DNA of 64,000 bases. Origin: a bacterium. GTDB taxonomy: Bacteria > Bacillota > Clostridia > Oscillospirales > Acutalibacteraceae. Shown piece after piece: positions 17,010 through 26,600 of the stretch (position 1 is its first letter; every line of letters starts with the position of its first letter). Position numbers and translations under genes: made by a program. Where the stretch lies: the NCBI GenBank assembly GCA_020625875.1, contig JAHLAX010000008.1, positions 32,062-96,061 on the forward strand. The letters are read 5' to 3'. The notes below the pieces were generated by a model that saw only the letters and a program-made list of their open reading frames with translations, was not told where the DNA came from and ran no database searches.

Positions 17010-17426
17010 TTACGCCTTTACTAGTCTAAACGTGAACATCTCTATTCCGTTCTCGGTTTCGGTTATTTCTTCCCACGATGAAAGCTCCTCGCCGAAAGCT
17101 TCACCCTGTATGCCTGAATCGAAGAAGAACTTGCTGTCCTCCTCTTTCCAAGGGTGCTGTTCGGCAACCATCATATCACCTCTGAGCTCAATCTCGCCCT
17201 CCGCTACGGCGGCGTCAAGCTCCTCTTTCGGAAGATCCTCGGGGATAGCCATCAACATTCTGACCATACCGTCGTCGCCAAACTCAACTTTAGCCTGAGC
17301 CATCTGCTTTTCGTCAGCGTCAGCTTCAGGGTCGTTGATAATCGCCTGAGCGTCCTTCCAGATCTGGTCATAGTTCTCATCAAAACCGATAACCTTGTCC
17401 ACTTTCCATAAGCCTTTAATATCCAT
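17010..17426 (-). CDS. small cytoplasmic protein, unknown function
   Basis: A 138-residue acidic protein without signal peptide or membrane segment. It starts MDIKGLWKVDKVIGFDENYD and ends EMFTFRLVKA; the GLWKV opening, a middle GDMMVAEQHPW and alternating pattern are like small lipocalin-type beta barrels, but I do not recognise a named family. It starts 2 bases after the ribF stop with GGGAG before the ATG, so it is co-transcribed with ribF, and a terminator follows. No function should be inferred from that position alone. Confidence 0.72.
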   Translation of the reverse strand: MDIKGLWKVDKVIGFDENYDQIWKDAQAIINDPEADADEKQMAQAKVEFGDDGMVRMLMAIPEDLPKEELDAAVAEGEIELRGDMMVAEQHPWKEEDSKFFFDSGIQGEAFGEELSSWEEITETENGIEMFTFRLVKA

Positions 17427-17428
17427 TT

Positions 17429-18343
17429 TTATTCTCCCTTCGATTTTAATATTCTAACGGCTGTCTCGCCGTCGTTTCTGATTGACTGTTGAAGTTCAGC
17501 TAAGCTTTTGAACTTCTTTTCGGGGCGAAGAAACTCCCTCAGCTTTACCTCCACTCTTTTGCCGTAGAGCTCGCCGCCCTTATAGAGCGGCATCCACGTT
17601 TCACAGTTTGGAATACCCTTGTCACTCACTGTGGGCTTTACGCCTATATTGGTTACGCCGATGTATTTTTCGCCGCCGATAATCACCACCGAGGCGTATA
17701 CGCCGTAGCGCGGAATCAACCTGTTGCTCTCAAAGTTCAGGTTGATTGTGGGCGTGTTCATAGCTGTGCCCAGATGTCTGCCCTCGACACTCTCGCTGGC
17801 TATGCCGAAATCATAGCCCAGCATTCTGTTGGCTTCGATGATTTTTCCGTCCTTTAGGTATTCGCGAATCTTTGTGGATGAAACACATTGACTGCCGAGC
17901 TTTACGGGCTTTTTCGCCTCAGCCTCTATACCGTGTTCACCGCAGAGTCGTATAAGGTCGTCGCTGGTTGCCGTGCCGTTTTTACCGAAATGATAGTTAT
18001 AGCCGCAAAAAACCTTTTTTGCCCTAAATACATTTTTTATAACTTCGCTGACAAACTCCTCGGGAGTTTTGTTTTTTACCGAATTAAAGTCGATTATGTA
18101 GAGGATTTCAACGCCGAGCTGTTCAAAGATACGAGCTTTCTCATCAAAGCCTGTCAGCTGAGATTGCTCTGTGCCTTTTTTGGGAGTAGAGCTGAATGTA
18201 AAAACCGTCGGCGCGAGCCCCTGTGATTTGCACGCGACAGCGGCTCTGATTACAGACTGATGGCCGAGATGTACGCCGTCAAAAAAGCCTAAGGCGACCG
18301 CGGTGGAGCGCGGAGCCTCGGTAAGCTCTCTGAAAATCAGCAT
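17429..18343 (-). CDS. ribF: bifunctional riboflavin kinase / FAD synthetase
   Basis: A 304-residue two-domain enzyme that phosphorylates riboflavin to FMN and then adenylates FMN to FAD. The N-terminal FAD synthetase domain shows VALGFFDGVHLGHQSVI (about residues 16-32) and FCGYNYHFGKNGTATSDDL; SSTKIREYLKDG is the ISSTxIR motif. The C-terminal kinase domain has GRHLGTAMNTPTINL (glycine-rich flavin/ATP site) and RYGVYAS, followed by the NIGVKPTV and LREFLRPEKKF motifs. The start at 18343 is chosen for AGGAGG 7 bases upstream; the longer frame to 18418 runs through an intergenic repeat. In many Bacillota ribF follows truB, but here it is elsewhere and followed by a small unknown gene. No FMN riboswitch is visible upstream. 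Confidence 0.95.
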   Translation of the reverse strand: MLIFRELTEAPRSTAVALGFFDGVHLGHQSVIRAAVACKSQGLAPTVFTFSSTPKKGTEQSQLTGFDEKARIFEQLGVEILYIIDFNSVKNKTPEEFVSEVIKNVFRAKKVFCGYNYHFGKNGTATSDDLIRLCGEHGIEAEAKKPVKLGSQCVSSTKIREYLKDGKIIEANRMLGYDFGIASESVEGRHLGTAMNTPTINLNFESNRLIPRYGVYASVVIIGGEKYIGVTNIGVKPTVSDKGIPNCETWMPLYKGGELYGKRVEVKLREFLRPEKKFKSLAELQQSIRNDGETAVRILKSKGE

Positions 18344-18361
18344 TGTCAATCCTCCTTTCCA

Positions 18362-18430
18362 AAAAAGTGATAAGTAATAAGTGATAAGTGGTAAGTAATC
18401 GGCGGGCTTTGCCCGCACCCGATTTATAAT
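18362..18430. repeat. intergenic repeat, AGTGGTAAGT tract plus GC hairpin (copy 2)
   Basis: Degenerate seven-base words (AGTGATAAGTAATAAGTGA, TAAGTGGTAAGT) are followed by GGCGGGCTTTGCCCGCACCC and GATTTAT, like copy 1 at 9979-10037. It lies between ribF and the Nudix gene. Confidence 0.72.
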
Positions 18431-18468
18431 CCTAACTATATATTACTTCCAATTCGCTAAACGCTAAT

Positions 18469-19017
18469 TTATATTTTTCCGCTTTTGAGCAGATGATAAA
18501 GCTTGAGTACTGTTACCTGAGTTTTGGCGTCGGGAATCTGGTTGTTCAGAATCATCTCGAGCGCCTTATCTATATGGATTTTTTCGACATTTAAAAACTC
18601 GTCAAAGTCGGGCTGTTGTTCACCGACCGACTTAACTCTACACGCGTAAAGGTGAATAATCTCGTCGGTATAACCCGTGCTCGGGTAAAGCTGACCGAGC
18701 GAGATATACGAATAGCCCTCACAGCCTGTTTCTTCTTTCAGCTCGCGTTTGCCGTTTTCGAGCGGCGTTGAGCCCTTTTCGAGCTTGCCCGCGGGCAGCT
18801 CAAGCGTAATCTCTTTATAGGGATAGCGAAACTGTCTGACGAAAAAAAGATTGTTGTCATCGTCAAGCGCGGCTATACACACGCCGCCCGAGTGCTTTAC
18901 AATCTCGCGCTCGGCTGTGTTGCCGTCGGGCAATTCAACCGTATCAAGATAATACTTTATAACGCGTCCGTCATAGACGAGTTTGCTCGTCAAAGTTTTT
19001 TCACTTAGTTTATCCAT
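18469..19017 (-). CDS. Nudix hydrolase, ADP-ribose pyrophosphatase type
   Basis: A 182-residue Nudix protein of the ADP-ribose pyrophosphatase group, which splits ADP-ribose to AMP and ribose 5-phosphate. The Nudix box runs from G77 in LELPAGKLEKGSTPLENGK to RELKEETG at 91-98, with the metal-binding E92, E95 and E96 present. The first glutamate of the GX5E part is serine here (S83); that residue is structural rather than catalytic in the family, so activity is likely kept. RQFRYPYKEITLELPAGK and LYPSTGYTDEIIHLY are group-specific. It has no signal peptide. It is a single gene between two repeats or terminators, upstream of ribF in the same direction. Confidence 0.92.
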   Translation of the reverse strand: MDKLSEKTLTSKLVYDGRVIKYYLDTVELPDGNTAEREIVKHSGGVCIAALDDDNNLFFVRQFRYPYKEITLELPAGKLEKGSTPLENGKRELKEETGCEGYSYISLGQLYPSTGYTDEIIHLYACRVKSVGEQQPDFDEFLNVEKIHIDKALEMILNNQIPDAKTQVTVLKLYHLLKSGKI

Positions 19018-19028
19018 AGCTTTTCCTT

Positions 19029-19070
19029 AAAACAAACTCAGGACGGGCATAATACCCGCCCTGAGGCTTT
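19029..19070 (-). terminator. terminator of asnB
   Basis: CTCAGGGCGGG and CCCGTCCTGAG (19037-19065) form a stem around TATTATG, followed on the minus strand by TTTGTTTT. Confidence 0.85.
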
Positions 19071-19086
19071 TATTGTTATTCTGCTT

Positions 19087-21495
19087 TTATTCGTCGGGTA
19101 AGTCTTCCATTACCTCGTCGGGCAAATCGTCATTTATATTGACGGGGAATTCGTCAGCTTCTTCAGCAGGCAAGTCGCCCATATTTCCGAAGTCGCTGAG
19201 AATACTGTCGATTACATCGTCGCGGATTATGCCCGCGTCGTCTGTGATGCCCGACTGCTGAGTTATATCGATATACTCCTCCTCGGGCTCCTCAACAGGC
19301 GCCGCCTGTTCCTCATCAATGATGTGCTCGTCCTCCTGAGCTTCTTCCTCAGGCTCCTCCACAACCATTTCCATAGCGTACTGTTCAGCCTGCTGGAGAG
19401 GAGTTAAATCCTCCTCCTGAATCTTACCGACTATACTGTCGGTCAGGGTGTTGAACTTAGCGGGGAAACCGTCTTCATCCTCGAACGCGTCCTCAACGTT
19501 ATCGATAGCTCCCGTGGAATAACCGTCGTCCGTGATGCCCTCCTTGGCGGCGAGCTCAGCCTGAACCTTGGCTATCGCCTCTTTCTGCTTTCTGAGCTTG
19601 CGCTCAGCCTCAGCCTTAGCTTTAAGCTCTACAAGGTGATTCTGCGGTTTTGTGACTTTTTGGTCATTCTCATTAAAGTAGATATTGTACCAAACTATGA
19701 ATACATAAATTGTCCAGACCTTGCGGCTGTTATCCTCTCTGCCGCTGTAATGCTCGTCTAGCCAGTCTATGATGACGTCGGAATTAAAGAACTTCTGAGC
19801 GGTCTCGCTCTCAAAAGCTTGTCTAACAATGAGATAATAGTTCTCGTCACGCAGCCATACGCGCGTGGGAACAGGGAATCCGAGCTTTTCCTTTTCGGCT
19901 GTTTCAATCGGCAGATGTCTCTGAGCCGCCTTACGCATCGCGTACTTGGTGTTGTGCTTGTTAACTCTGAGCTCACTCGGCAGCTTTGAAGCTACCTTCC
20001 AGACCTCTTTGTCAAGGAACGGAACTCTCAACTCGAGCGAGTTTGCCATAGACATTCTGTCAGCCTTGAGCAGAATATCGCCGACCATCCACAGGTTGAT
20101 GTCGAGAGTCTGCATACGGGTTACGTCGTCATGACGACGATTGCGGTAATAGAAGCGGCGGGTGAGCTTCTGGGGCTTCGAGGCGATTGTCGGGTCACGT
20201 AGAAGCGCGCGCTTTTCCTCATAATCATACATAAAGGCGTTGCCTATGTAGCGGGTTTCGAGCGGATGAGTAGCTCTGATGATATAGTCTCTGCCCTTGA
20301 TGTCAGGGAGCTTACGCGCTACTCTGCACAGCGCCCTGCGGATGCAATAGGGAACAATTTTCTGATAAATTCTGAAAACTCTGGGGTCGTTATAGCAGGT
20401 ATAGCCGCCGAACAGCTCATCCGCGCCCTCGCCCGAGAGCACAACTTTTACATACTCGCTCGCGAGGCGAGATACAAAATAAAGCGCGATACAGCTCGGG
20501 TCGGCGAGAGGCTGGTCCATATAATACTGAACTGTGGGAACGGCGTCCCAGAACTCCTCGCTCGAAATCAGGTGAGTATGGTGCTCAACGCCGAGATACT
20601 TCGAGAGCCCTTCAGCCCACGAAATCTCATTATATTTTTCGCCGAAATCAAAACCTACCGTAAAGGTCTTCTGGTCGGCAAAATAGGTTGAAACATAGCT
20701 TGAGTCAACTCCGCTCGAGAGGAAGCAGCCTACCTCAACATCGGCGATTTTGTGAGCGTTGACAGAGTTTTCAAAAACCCTTTCGATTTTATCAACTGCT
20801 TCTTCCTCGGTCATATTGTCGTCGGGTCTGAACCTCGGCTCAAAATATCTGACAATATCTATCTGACCGTTTTTATAAGTCATAAAATGCCCCGGGAGCA
20901 GACAATATATGCCCTCAAAGAAAGTATCGGGCGGAACGGCGTACTGGAACGAAAGGTAGCTGTCGAGCGCCTTTTCGTTAAACTTCTTCTCATATTTCGG
21001 GAACTCGAGAATACTCTTGATTTCGCTCGCGTATACAAGATTCTTGCCGATAAGCGCGTAGTGCATAGGCTTGATTCCAAAAAAGTCGCGGGCGATAAAG
21101 AGGCTGTTGTCCTTGGTGTTATAAATCGCGAAGCCGAACATGCCCCTCAGTCTGTCGAGCAAATCTTCGCCCCACTGCTCGTAGCCGTGCACCAGAACCT
21201 CACTGTCGGCGTTGGTCGAGAAGGTATGACCAAGCTCTATGAGCTCCTTGCGCAGGCGCTTATAGTTATAAATCTCGCCGTTAAACGTGAGAACCAGAGT
21301 TTTGTCCTCGTTATAAATCGGCTGATGTCCCTGGTCAAGGTCAATAATACTGAGCCTTCTAAAGCCCATACTTATATGCTCGTCGTTATAGAAGCCGTCC
21401 GAATCAGGACCGCGGTGAGTAATGACCTCGGTCATATTCTGTATCACCTTGTCGCGGTCAACAACCTCGCCAGTAAATCCGCATATTCCGCACAT
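19087..21495 (-). CDS. asnB: asparagine synthetase (glutamine-hydrolysing) with acidic C-terminal tail
   Basis: A protein of 802 residues. Residues 1 to about 610 form a complete AsnB: Cys2 nucleophile in MCGICGF, THRGPDSDG, FRRLSIIDL, TFNGEIYNYKRL, the PP-loop SSGVDSS, SGEGADELFGGY, and a C-terminal LGFPVPTRVWL. It makes asparagine from aspartate, glutamine and ATP. The remaining 190 residues are unusual: a charged helical stretch (KAKAEAERKLRKQKEAIAKV) and then a very acidic, low-complexity tail rich in Glu, Asp and Pro ending DLPDEVMEDLPDE. The start at 21495 is fixed by the need for Cys2 and by AGGAGA upstream; the frame is open to 21513. It has its own promoter and terminator and no partner gene. 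Confidence 0.93.
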   Translation of the reverse strand: MCGICGFTGEVVDRDKVIQNMTEVITHRGPDSDGFYNDEHISMGFRRLSIIDLDQGHQPIYNEDKTLVLTFNGEIYNYKRLRKELIELGHTFSTNADSEVLVHGYEQWGEDLLDRLRGMFGFAIYNTKDNSLFIARDFFGIKPMHYALIGKNLVYASEIKSILEFPKYEKKFNEKALDSYLSFQYAVPPDTFFEGIYCLLPGHFMTYKNGQIDIVRYFEPRFRPDDNMTEEEAVDKIERVFENSVNAHKIADVEVGCFLSSGVDSSYVSTYFADQKTFTVGFDFGEKYNEISWAEGLSKYLGVEHHTHLISSEEFWDAVPTVQYYMDQPLADPSCIALYFVSRLASEYVKVVLSGEGADELFGGYTCYNDPRVFRIYQKIVPYCIRRALCRVARKLPDIKGRDYIIRATHPLETRYIGNAFMYDYEEKRALLRDPTIASKPQKLTRRFYYRNRRHDDVTRMQTLDINLWMVGDILLKADRMSMANSLELRVPFLDKEVWKVASKLPSELRVNKHNTKYAMRKAAQRHLPIETAEKEKLGFPVPTRVWLRDENYYLIVRQAFESETAQKFFNSDVIIDWLDEHYSGREDNSRKVWTIYVFIVWYNIYFNENDQKVTKPQNHLVELKAKAEAERKLRKQKEAIAKVQAELAAKEGITDDGYSTGAIDNVEDAFEDEDGFPAKFNTLTDSIVGKIQEEDLTPLQQAEQYAMEMVVEEPEEEAQEDEHIIDEEQAAPVEEPEEEYIDITQQSGITDDAGIIRDDVIDSILSDFGNMGDLPAEEADEFPVNINDDLPDEVMEDLPDE

Positions 21496-21546
21496 ATATA
21501 TTTCTCCTTCCAAATGAAGATATTTGCAAACAATAATACATAGTAA

Positions 21547-21575
21547 AGTATATCACATATTGAGCCCGCTTGCAA
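21547..21575 (-). promoter_or_regulatory. promoter of asnB
   Basis: On the minus strand TTGCAA (21570-21575), 17 bases, TATACT (21547-21552). Confidence 0.65.
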
Positions 21576-21603
21576 TTATAATGCAAAATTTTTTAAAAAA
21601 AGC

Positions 21604-21632
21604 TTGAAACTTTCTCAAAAATTTATTAAACT
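21604..21632 (+). promoter_or_regulatory. possible promoter of the beta-propeller gene
   Basis: TTGAAA (21604-21609), 17 bases, TAAACT (21627-21632). Confidence 0.45.
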
Positions 21633-21685
21633 GTTACTCGGACTGCGTAAAAATCTAAATAAATCTATATGAAAGGAAAGGGAAT

Positions 21686-23596
21686 ATGAAAGAAAAGAAA
21701 CAGGACGTTGTTACCGAAGAAAACGTAACTTCCAAAGAATCCGAAAACGAAAAATCTCCCCGCGCGCATAAAATAGCGGCAATCGCGGGATTCTCGCTGG
21801 CTGGACTTGCTGTGCTCGCATTAATATGCACGGTACTCATCACCTTTATCAGCGCGAACACTAAGGTTACAGACGCGAAAATCAGCGCTTTTAAAAACGA
21901 AAAGCAGATTACATCGAAACTAAAGGATGTAATCAAAAAGAGCAACACCCTATATTCAACAGACGCTAAATATATCAAAAACGCGATAGATGAAACCGAC
22001 TCGTCTGACGCGAGCGACACTTCAATGACTCTCGAACAGGATACAGGCAACCAGCCGTCCTATACCCCATATAACAGTTCAAGCGACGCAGATATGGTTA
22101 AAACAGATGACAAATACATCTATCTTTTGAATACAAGCAGCCTCAATAAAATCAGCATTTTCACCGCTAAAGGCAAGGATTCCTCTTTTGTGACCGAGAT
22201 TAAAATTTCCAACAAAGAGAACGAAACTTTTAATTTCAAGGAGTTCTTTCTCAGCGGCAAGAAGCTTATAGCCGTAGAACAAGCTTCACTTAACGATTTG
22301 ACTCAGAATGCCAGGGCATATACACGGGTAGAGGCTTTTGACTTATCCGACATCAAAAACATCAAATCAACTGCTCTGTTTACTCAAAGCGGACGTTCCT
22401 GCTCATCAAAGCTGCTCGACAATACGTTATACGTAGCTTCTGTACATCACGCCGCTAATTCCAAGGACCTTCCCCATGCCGTAAGCGGTGACGGGGATGT
22501 CTCGGACTTTATCCCCGCTAAGGATATTTACTGTGTCGAAAACCCCAACGAACCCAACTTTATGGTTGTCAGTGAAATCAACCTCGATAACAGCGAGCCC
22601 GCTGTCACAAAGGCTGTTCTCGGCTCATCGGGCGATATATACTCGTGCGGCGAGCATATGTATATCAGCTCGTACGAATACAACTTTGATATTCTAAAGA
22701 AAGAAAACAACGACGGCTCGTCATATACTCATCAGCCTGTTGATCGCACACAGCTCATAAAGGTTGACCTCAAAAACAAGCTCAACTTCGCTTCATCGGC
22801 AAAGATTGCGGGCTACACCGACAGCCGCTATTCGTTCGATGAAAATGGCGATAAGCTCAGAGTTGCTTCAACAGTCACTCTCGACAACGACAAATTCACC
22901 GAATCCGCTAATATTTTTGTACTCGACAAAGACCTCAAGTGCGTTGGCAAATTAACCGACTTCACCTCAGACCGAAGCATTAAGGCGGTAAGATACATAG
23001 ATGACACAGCTTATGTGGTATCCTACAGAAGTACCGACCCACTTATCATCATCGACCTCAAAAACTACAGCGAACCAAAGGTTTTGACCGAAAAAGTCCT
23101 GGACGGCGTCTCCGATATGCTTGTTCCCGTGGACGACAAAACCCTGCTCAGTATAGGATATTACACCGCCGAGGAAAACTCGGACGACAGCGACGGACTT
23201 AAGCTTGTTACATATGACATCAGCAACAAGACAAAGCCCAAAACGATTGACAAAAAGATTTTCAAAGGCTATGAATCCCCCGCTCAGACCAACCTAAGAG
23301 CTCTGCTCGTTAACTCGGACAGAAACGACTTTGTCATCCCTATGATATACGAAAAATATGATGAAAAAGCAGGCAAAAACGTAAGCAAATTCGGTATGCT
23401 CAATTTCAGCGCCGAAAACGGAAAAATAAAGATAATTGATAACTACTCTTCATCTGTTTTCACAGCGTCCGACGAAACCTATACCTCGCTCGACAGATGC
23501 ATAAATATCGGCGATTATGTATATCTGCTCGGTTCGACCTACAACTACTACAACACCGACGGTATGGCGCTGATTGAAGCGGTAAAATACAAATAA
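21686..23596 (+). CDS. membrane-anchored beta-propeller protein
   Basis: A 636-residue protein: a charged cytoplasmic N terminus (1-30), one membrane segment at about 33-55 (AGFSLAGLAVLALICTVL), a spacer with coiled-coil character, and from about residue 130 to the end a set of beta-propeller blades of the type called C-terminal beta-propeller domain (COG4880-like). Visible blade pieces include DKYIYLLNTSSLNKI, RAYTRVEAFDLSD, DDTAYVVSYRSTDPLIIIDL and CINIGDYVYLLGSTYNYYN. Proteins of this kind sit outside the membrane and are common in Clostridia and archaea; their role is unknown, perhaps sensing or envelope maintenance. AAAGGAAAGGG lies before the ATG. It stands alone between the asnB promoter and purL. 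Confidence 0.87.
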   Translation: MKEKKQDVVTEENVTSKESENEKSPRAHKIAAIAGFSLAGLAVLALICTVLITFISANTKVTDAKISAFKNEKQITSKLKDVIKKSNTLYSTDAKYIKNAIDETDSSDASDTSMTLEQDTGNQPSYTPYNSSSDADMVKTDDKYIYLLNTSSLNKISIFTAKGKDSSFVTEIKISNKENETFNFKEFFLSGKKLIAVEQASLNDLTQNARAYTRVEAFDLSDIKNIKSTALFTQSGRSCSSKLLDNTLYVASVHHAANSKDLPHAVSGDGDVSDFIPAKDIYCVENPNEPNFMVVSEINLDNSEPAVTKAVLGSSGDIYSCGEHMYISSYEYNFDILKKENNDGSSYTHQPVDRTQLIKVDLKNKLNFASSAKIAGYTDSRYSFDENGDKLRVASTVTLDNDKFTESANIFVLDKDLKCVGKLTDFTSDRSIKAVRYIDDTAYVVSYRSTDPLIIIDLKNYSEPKVLTEKVLDGVSDMLVPVDDKTLLSIGYYTAEENSDDSDGLKLVTYDISNKTKPKTIDKKIFKGYESPAQTNLRALLVNSDRNDFVIPMIYEKYDEKAGKNVSKFGMLNFSAENGKIKIIDNYSSSVFTASDETYTSLDRCINIGDYVYLLGSTYNYYNTDGMALIEAVKYK

Positions 23597-23689
23597 TTCA
23601 CAATTCACAATTCATAATTCTCAATTACAACCATAAATCCCCTGTCATATGTTACAATCAGTATGTAATTTTATGATGGGGGAATTTGT

Positions 23690-26600
23690 ATGTCTGAAGT
23701 TATACGAATTTTTGTTGAAAAACGCGGCGAAATGAATGTTGTCGCGGCCGACACCAAGTGGGATTTGCGCCACAACCTCGGTATCAAGGCGATTGAGGAG
23801 CTTCGTTTCGTCAACCGTTACGACATTGAGGGCATTTCAAGAGAGGACTTTGACCGCGCCAAGACCACTATTCTTTCAGAACCCAACCAGGATATAATAT
23901 ATGAGGAGATTTTACCCGTTGAGGACGGTTGGCGTGTATTCGCTATGGAGTATCTCCCCGGGCAATATGACCAGAGAGCCGACTCGGCGGAACAGTGCGT
24001 CCAGCTGCTTACTCAGGGCGAGCGCTGTAAGATTCTGACCGCCCGTGTAGTCGCTCTTAAGGGCGATATATCCGACGAGGAATTCACTAAGATTCAGAAC
24101 TATCTGATTAACCCTGTTGAGAGCCGTCTCGCGTCTCTCGACAAGCCCGAATCACTCGACATCCCCGTAGAACAGCCCGAAAATGTAAAGGTGATTCACG
24201 AGTTTATCAAGTGGAACGATGACCAGATGCAGGATTTCTACTCCTCAATGGGCTTCGCTATGACTTTAGCCGACCTCAAGTTCACGCGCGACTACTTCCG
24301 CAATACCGAGCGCCGTGACCCGACAGTCACCGAGCTGAGAGTTATCGACACCTATTGGTCCGACCACTGCCGACACACAACCTTCCTTACAAGACTAAAC
24401 AAAATTGAAATAGAAAAATCGGCGCTCTCAAAGGTTATTGAGGATGCCTTAGACGCTTATTACGAAGCCAGAAATGAGGTTTACGGCGAAGACACTAAGC
24501 GTGATATAAGCCTTATGGATATGGCTCTTATCGGTATGAAGGCACTCAAAAAGCGCGGACTCATCCCCGACCTCGACGAGAGCGAGGAGATTAACGCGTG
24601 CTCGATTGAGGTTCCCGTAACTATCGACGGCGAAACTCAAAAGTGGCTCGTTCAGTTCAAGAACGAAACGCACAACCATCCCACCGAAATAGAACCCTTC
24701 GGCGGCGCGGCGACCTGTCTCGGCGGCGCTATCCGCGACCCGCTGTCAGGCAGAGCATACATATATCAGGCTATGCGCGTAACCGGCTCGGGCGACCCGA
24801 CAGTAGCGTTCAAGGATACTCTCGAGGGCAAGCTCCCAAGCCGCAAAATCACCACGGGCGCGGCTCAGGGTTACTCATCCTACGGCAACCAGATTGGTCT
24901 TGCTACAGGACAGGTTGTGGAGCTCTATGATAAAGGTTATGTCGCAAAAAGAATGGAAATCGGCGCGGTTATCGGCGCTTCTCCCAAGGAGAATGTCATC
25001 CGCGAGGTTCCCGCTCCCGACGATGTAATCGTACTTCTGGGCGGTCGCACAGGTCGTGACGGCTGCGGCGGCGCTACAGGTTCGTCAAAGGCTCATACCT
25101 TAAGCTCCATCGAAACCTGCGGAGCCGAGGTGCAGAAGGGTAATCCGCCCACTGAGCGTAAGATTCAAAGACTGTTCCGCAATCCTGAGGTTGCCAAGAT
25201 GATTAAACGCTGTAACGACTTCGGCGCGGGCGGCGTATGCGTAGCCATAGGCGAGCTTGCCGACGGTCTGAGCGTAAACCTTGATAAGGTCACCAAGAAA
25301 TACGAAGGTCTTGACGGCACAGAACTCGCTATCTCGGAAAGTCAGGAGAGAATGGCGGTCGTACTCGACAAGGATAACGTCGAAAGATTCATAGAGCTCT
25401 CAGAAACCGAGAACTTGGAAGCTACAGCCGTAGCGGTTGTAACCGAAAAGCCCCGCCTCACTATGAAATGGCGCGGTGACACAATTGTAGATTTATCACG
25501 CGAATTTTTGAATACAAACGGCGTAACACAGGTTAGTCAGGCGTACATTACCGCACCCGACGAAACCGACTGTTACCGCAAAAAATGCCCCAAAGTTTTG
25601 GAAGGACTTGAAATCACAGAGGCAATTAAGAAAAATATGGGACGTCTTGAAGTATGCTCCCAGATCGGTCTGGGTGAGCGCTTCGACGCGAGCATCGGCG
25701 CGGGTACTGTTATAATGCCCTTCGGCGGCAAAACCCAGCTCACGCCGCAGGAGGCTATGGCGGCTAAAATTCCGCTCGAAAAGGGCGAAACCGACGACGC
25801 CACCGCTATGAGCTACGGCTTTATTCCCGCGGTATCGCGCTGGAGCCCGTTCCACGGCTCGGCGTACGCTGTGGTAGAGTCGCTGTCCAAGCTGCTCGCA
25901 ATCGGCGCTTATCCCCTTAAAGCCCGTTTGACTTTCCAGGAGTATTTTGAGAAGCTTATGGACAAGCCCGAGCGCTGGGGCAAGCCCGCCGCGGCACTGC
26001 TCGGAGCTATGACCGCTCAGCTTAACCTCGGCATTCCCTCAATCGGCGGCAAGGACAGTATGAGCGGCACCTTTGAGCAGATTGACGTGCCTCCCACGCT
26101 CGTATCGTTCGCGGTAGCTATGACAAAGGCGAGCAAGACAATCTCAGCCGAATTCAAACAGGCTGGCTCAAAGGTCTATTATGTTTCTGTTCCCGAGGAC
26201 AAAGAAACCCTGATGCCAAAGTGGGACGAGCTCACCGAAATGTATATGGCTGTCTACTCGCTTATGGAAAAGGGCAAGGTGCTCTCAGCCTCAGTTGTCA
26301 AGGAAGGCGGCGCGGCGGCGAGCGTATGCAAGGCTTGTTTCGGCAACGGCTTTGGCTTTAAGTTTGAAAAGGAACTCACCTTTGACGAGCTTTTCGCTCC
26401 GCTCTCGGGCTCTCTTATCATCGAGGTCAAGGACGGCGCTGAGCTCCCCGAAGATGTGGTTAACTATCTGCTCGGCGAGGTAACAGAAAATGCAGAAATC
26501 GAGATTAACGGTGAAAAAATTAAAAACAGCGAAATCCTGTCTGAGTGGACTGCTCCGCTTGAAAAAGTATTCCCAACGCAAGCGAAATGCCCGAAAATCA

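Noticed and set aside
17429..18468. FMN riboswitch before ribF
   Set aside because: The sequence upstream is a repeat with a GC hairpin and lacks the conserved FMN-element core; ribF has only a plain ribosome binding site.
20752..21543. Plus-strand open frame of 263 codons inside asnB
   Set aside because: Antisense shadow; the minus strand encodes complete AsnB motifs.
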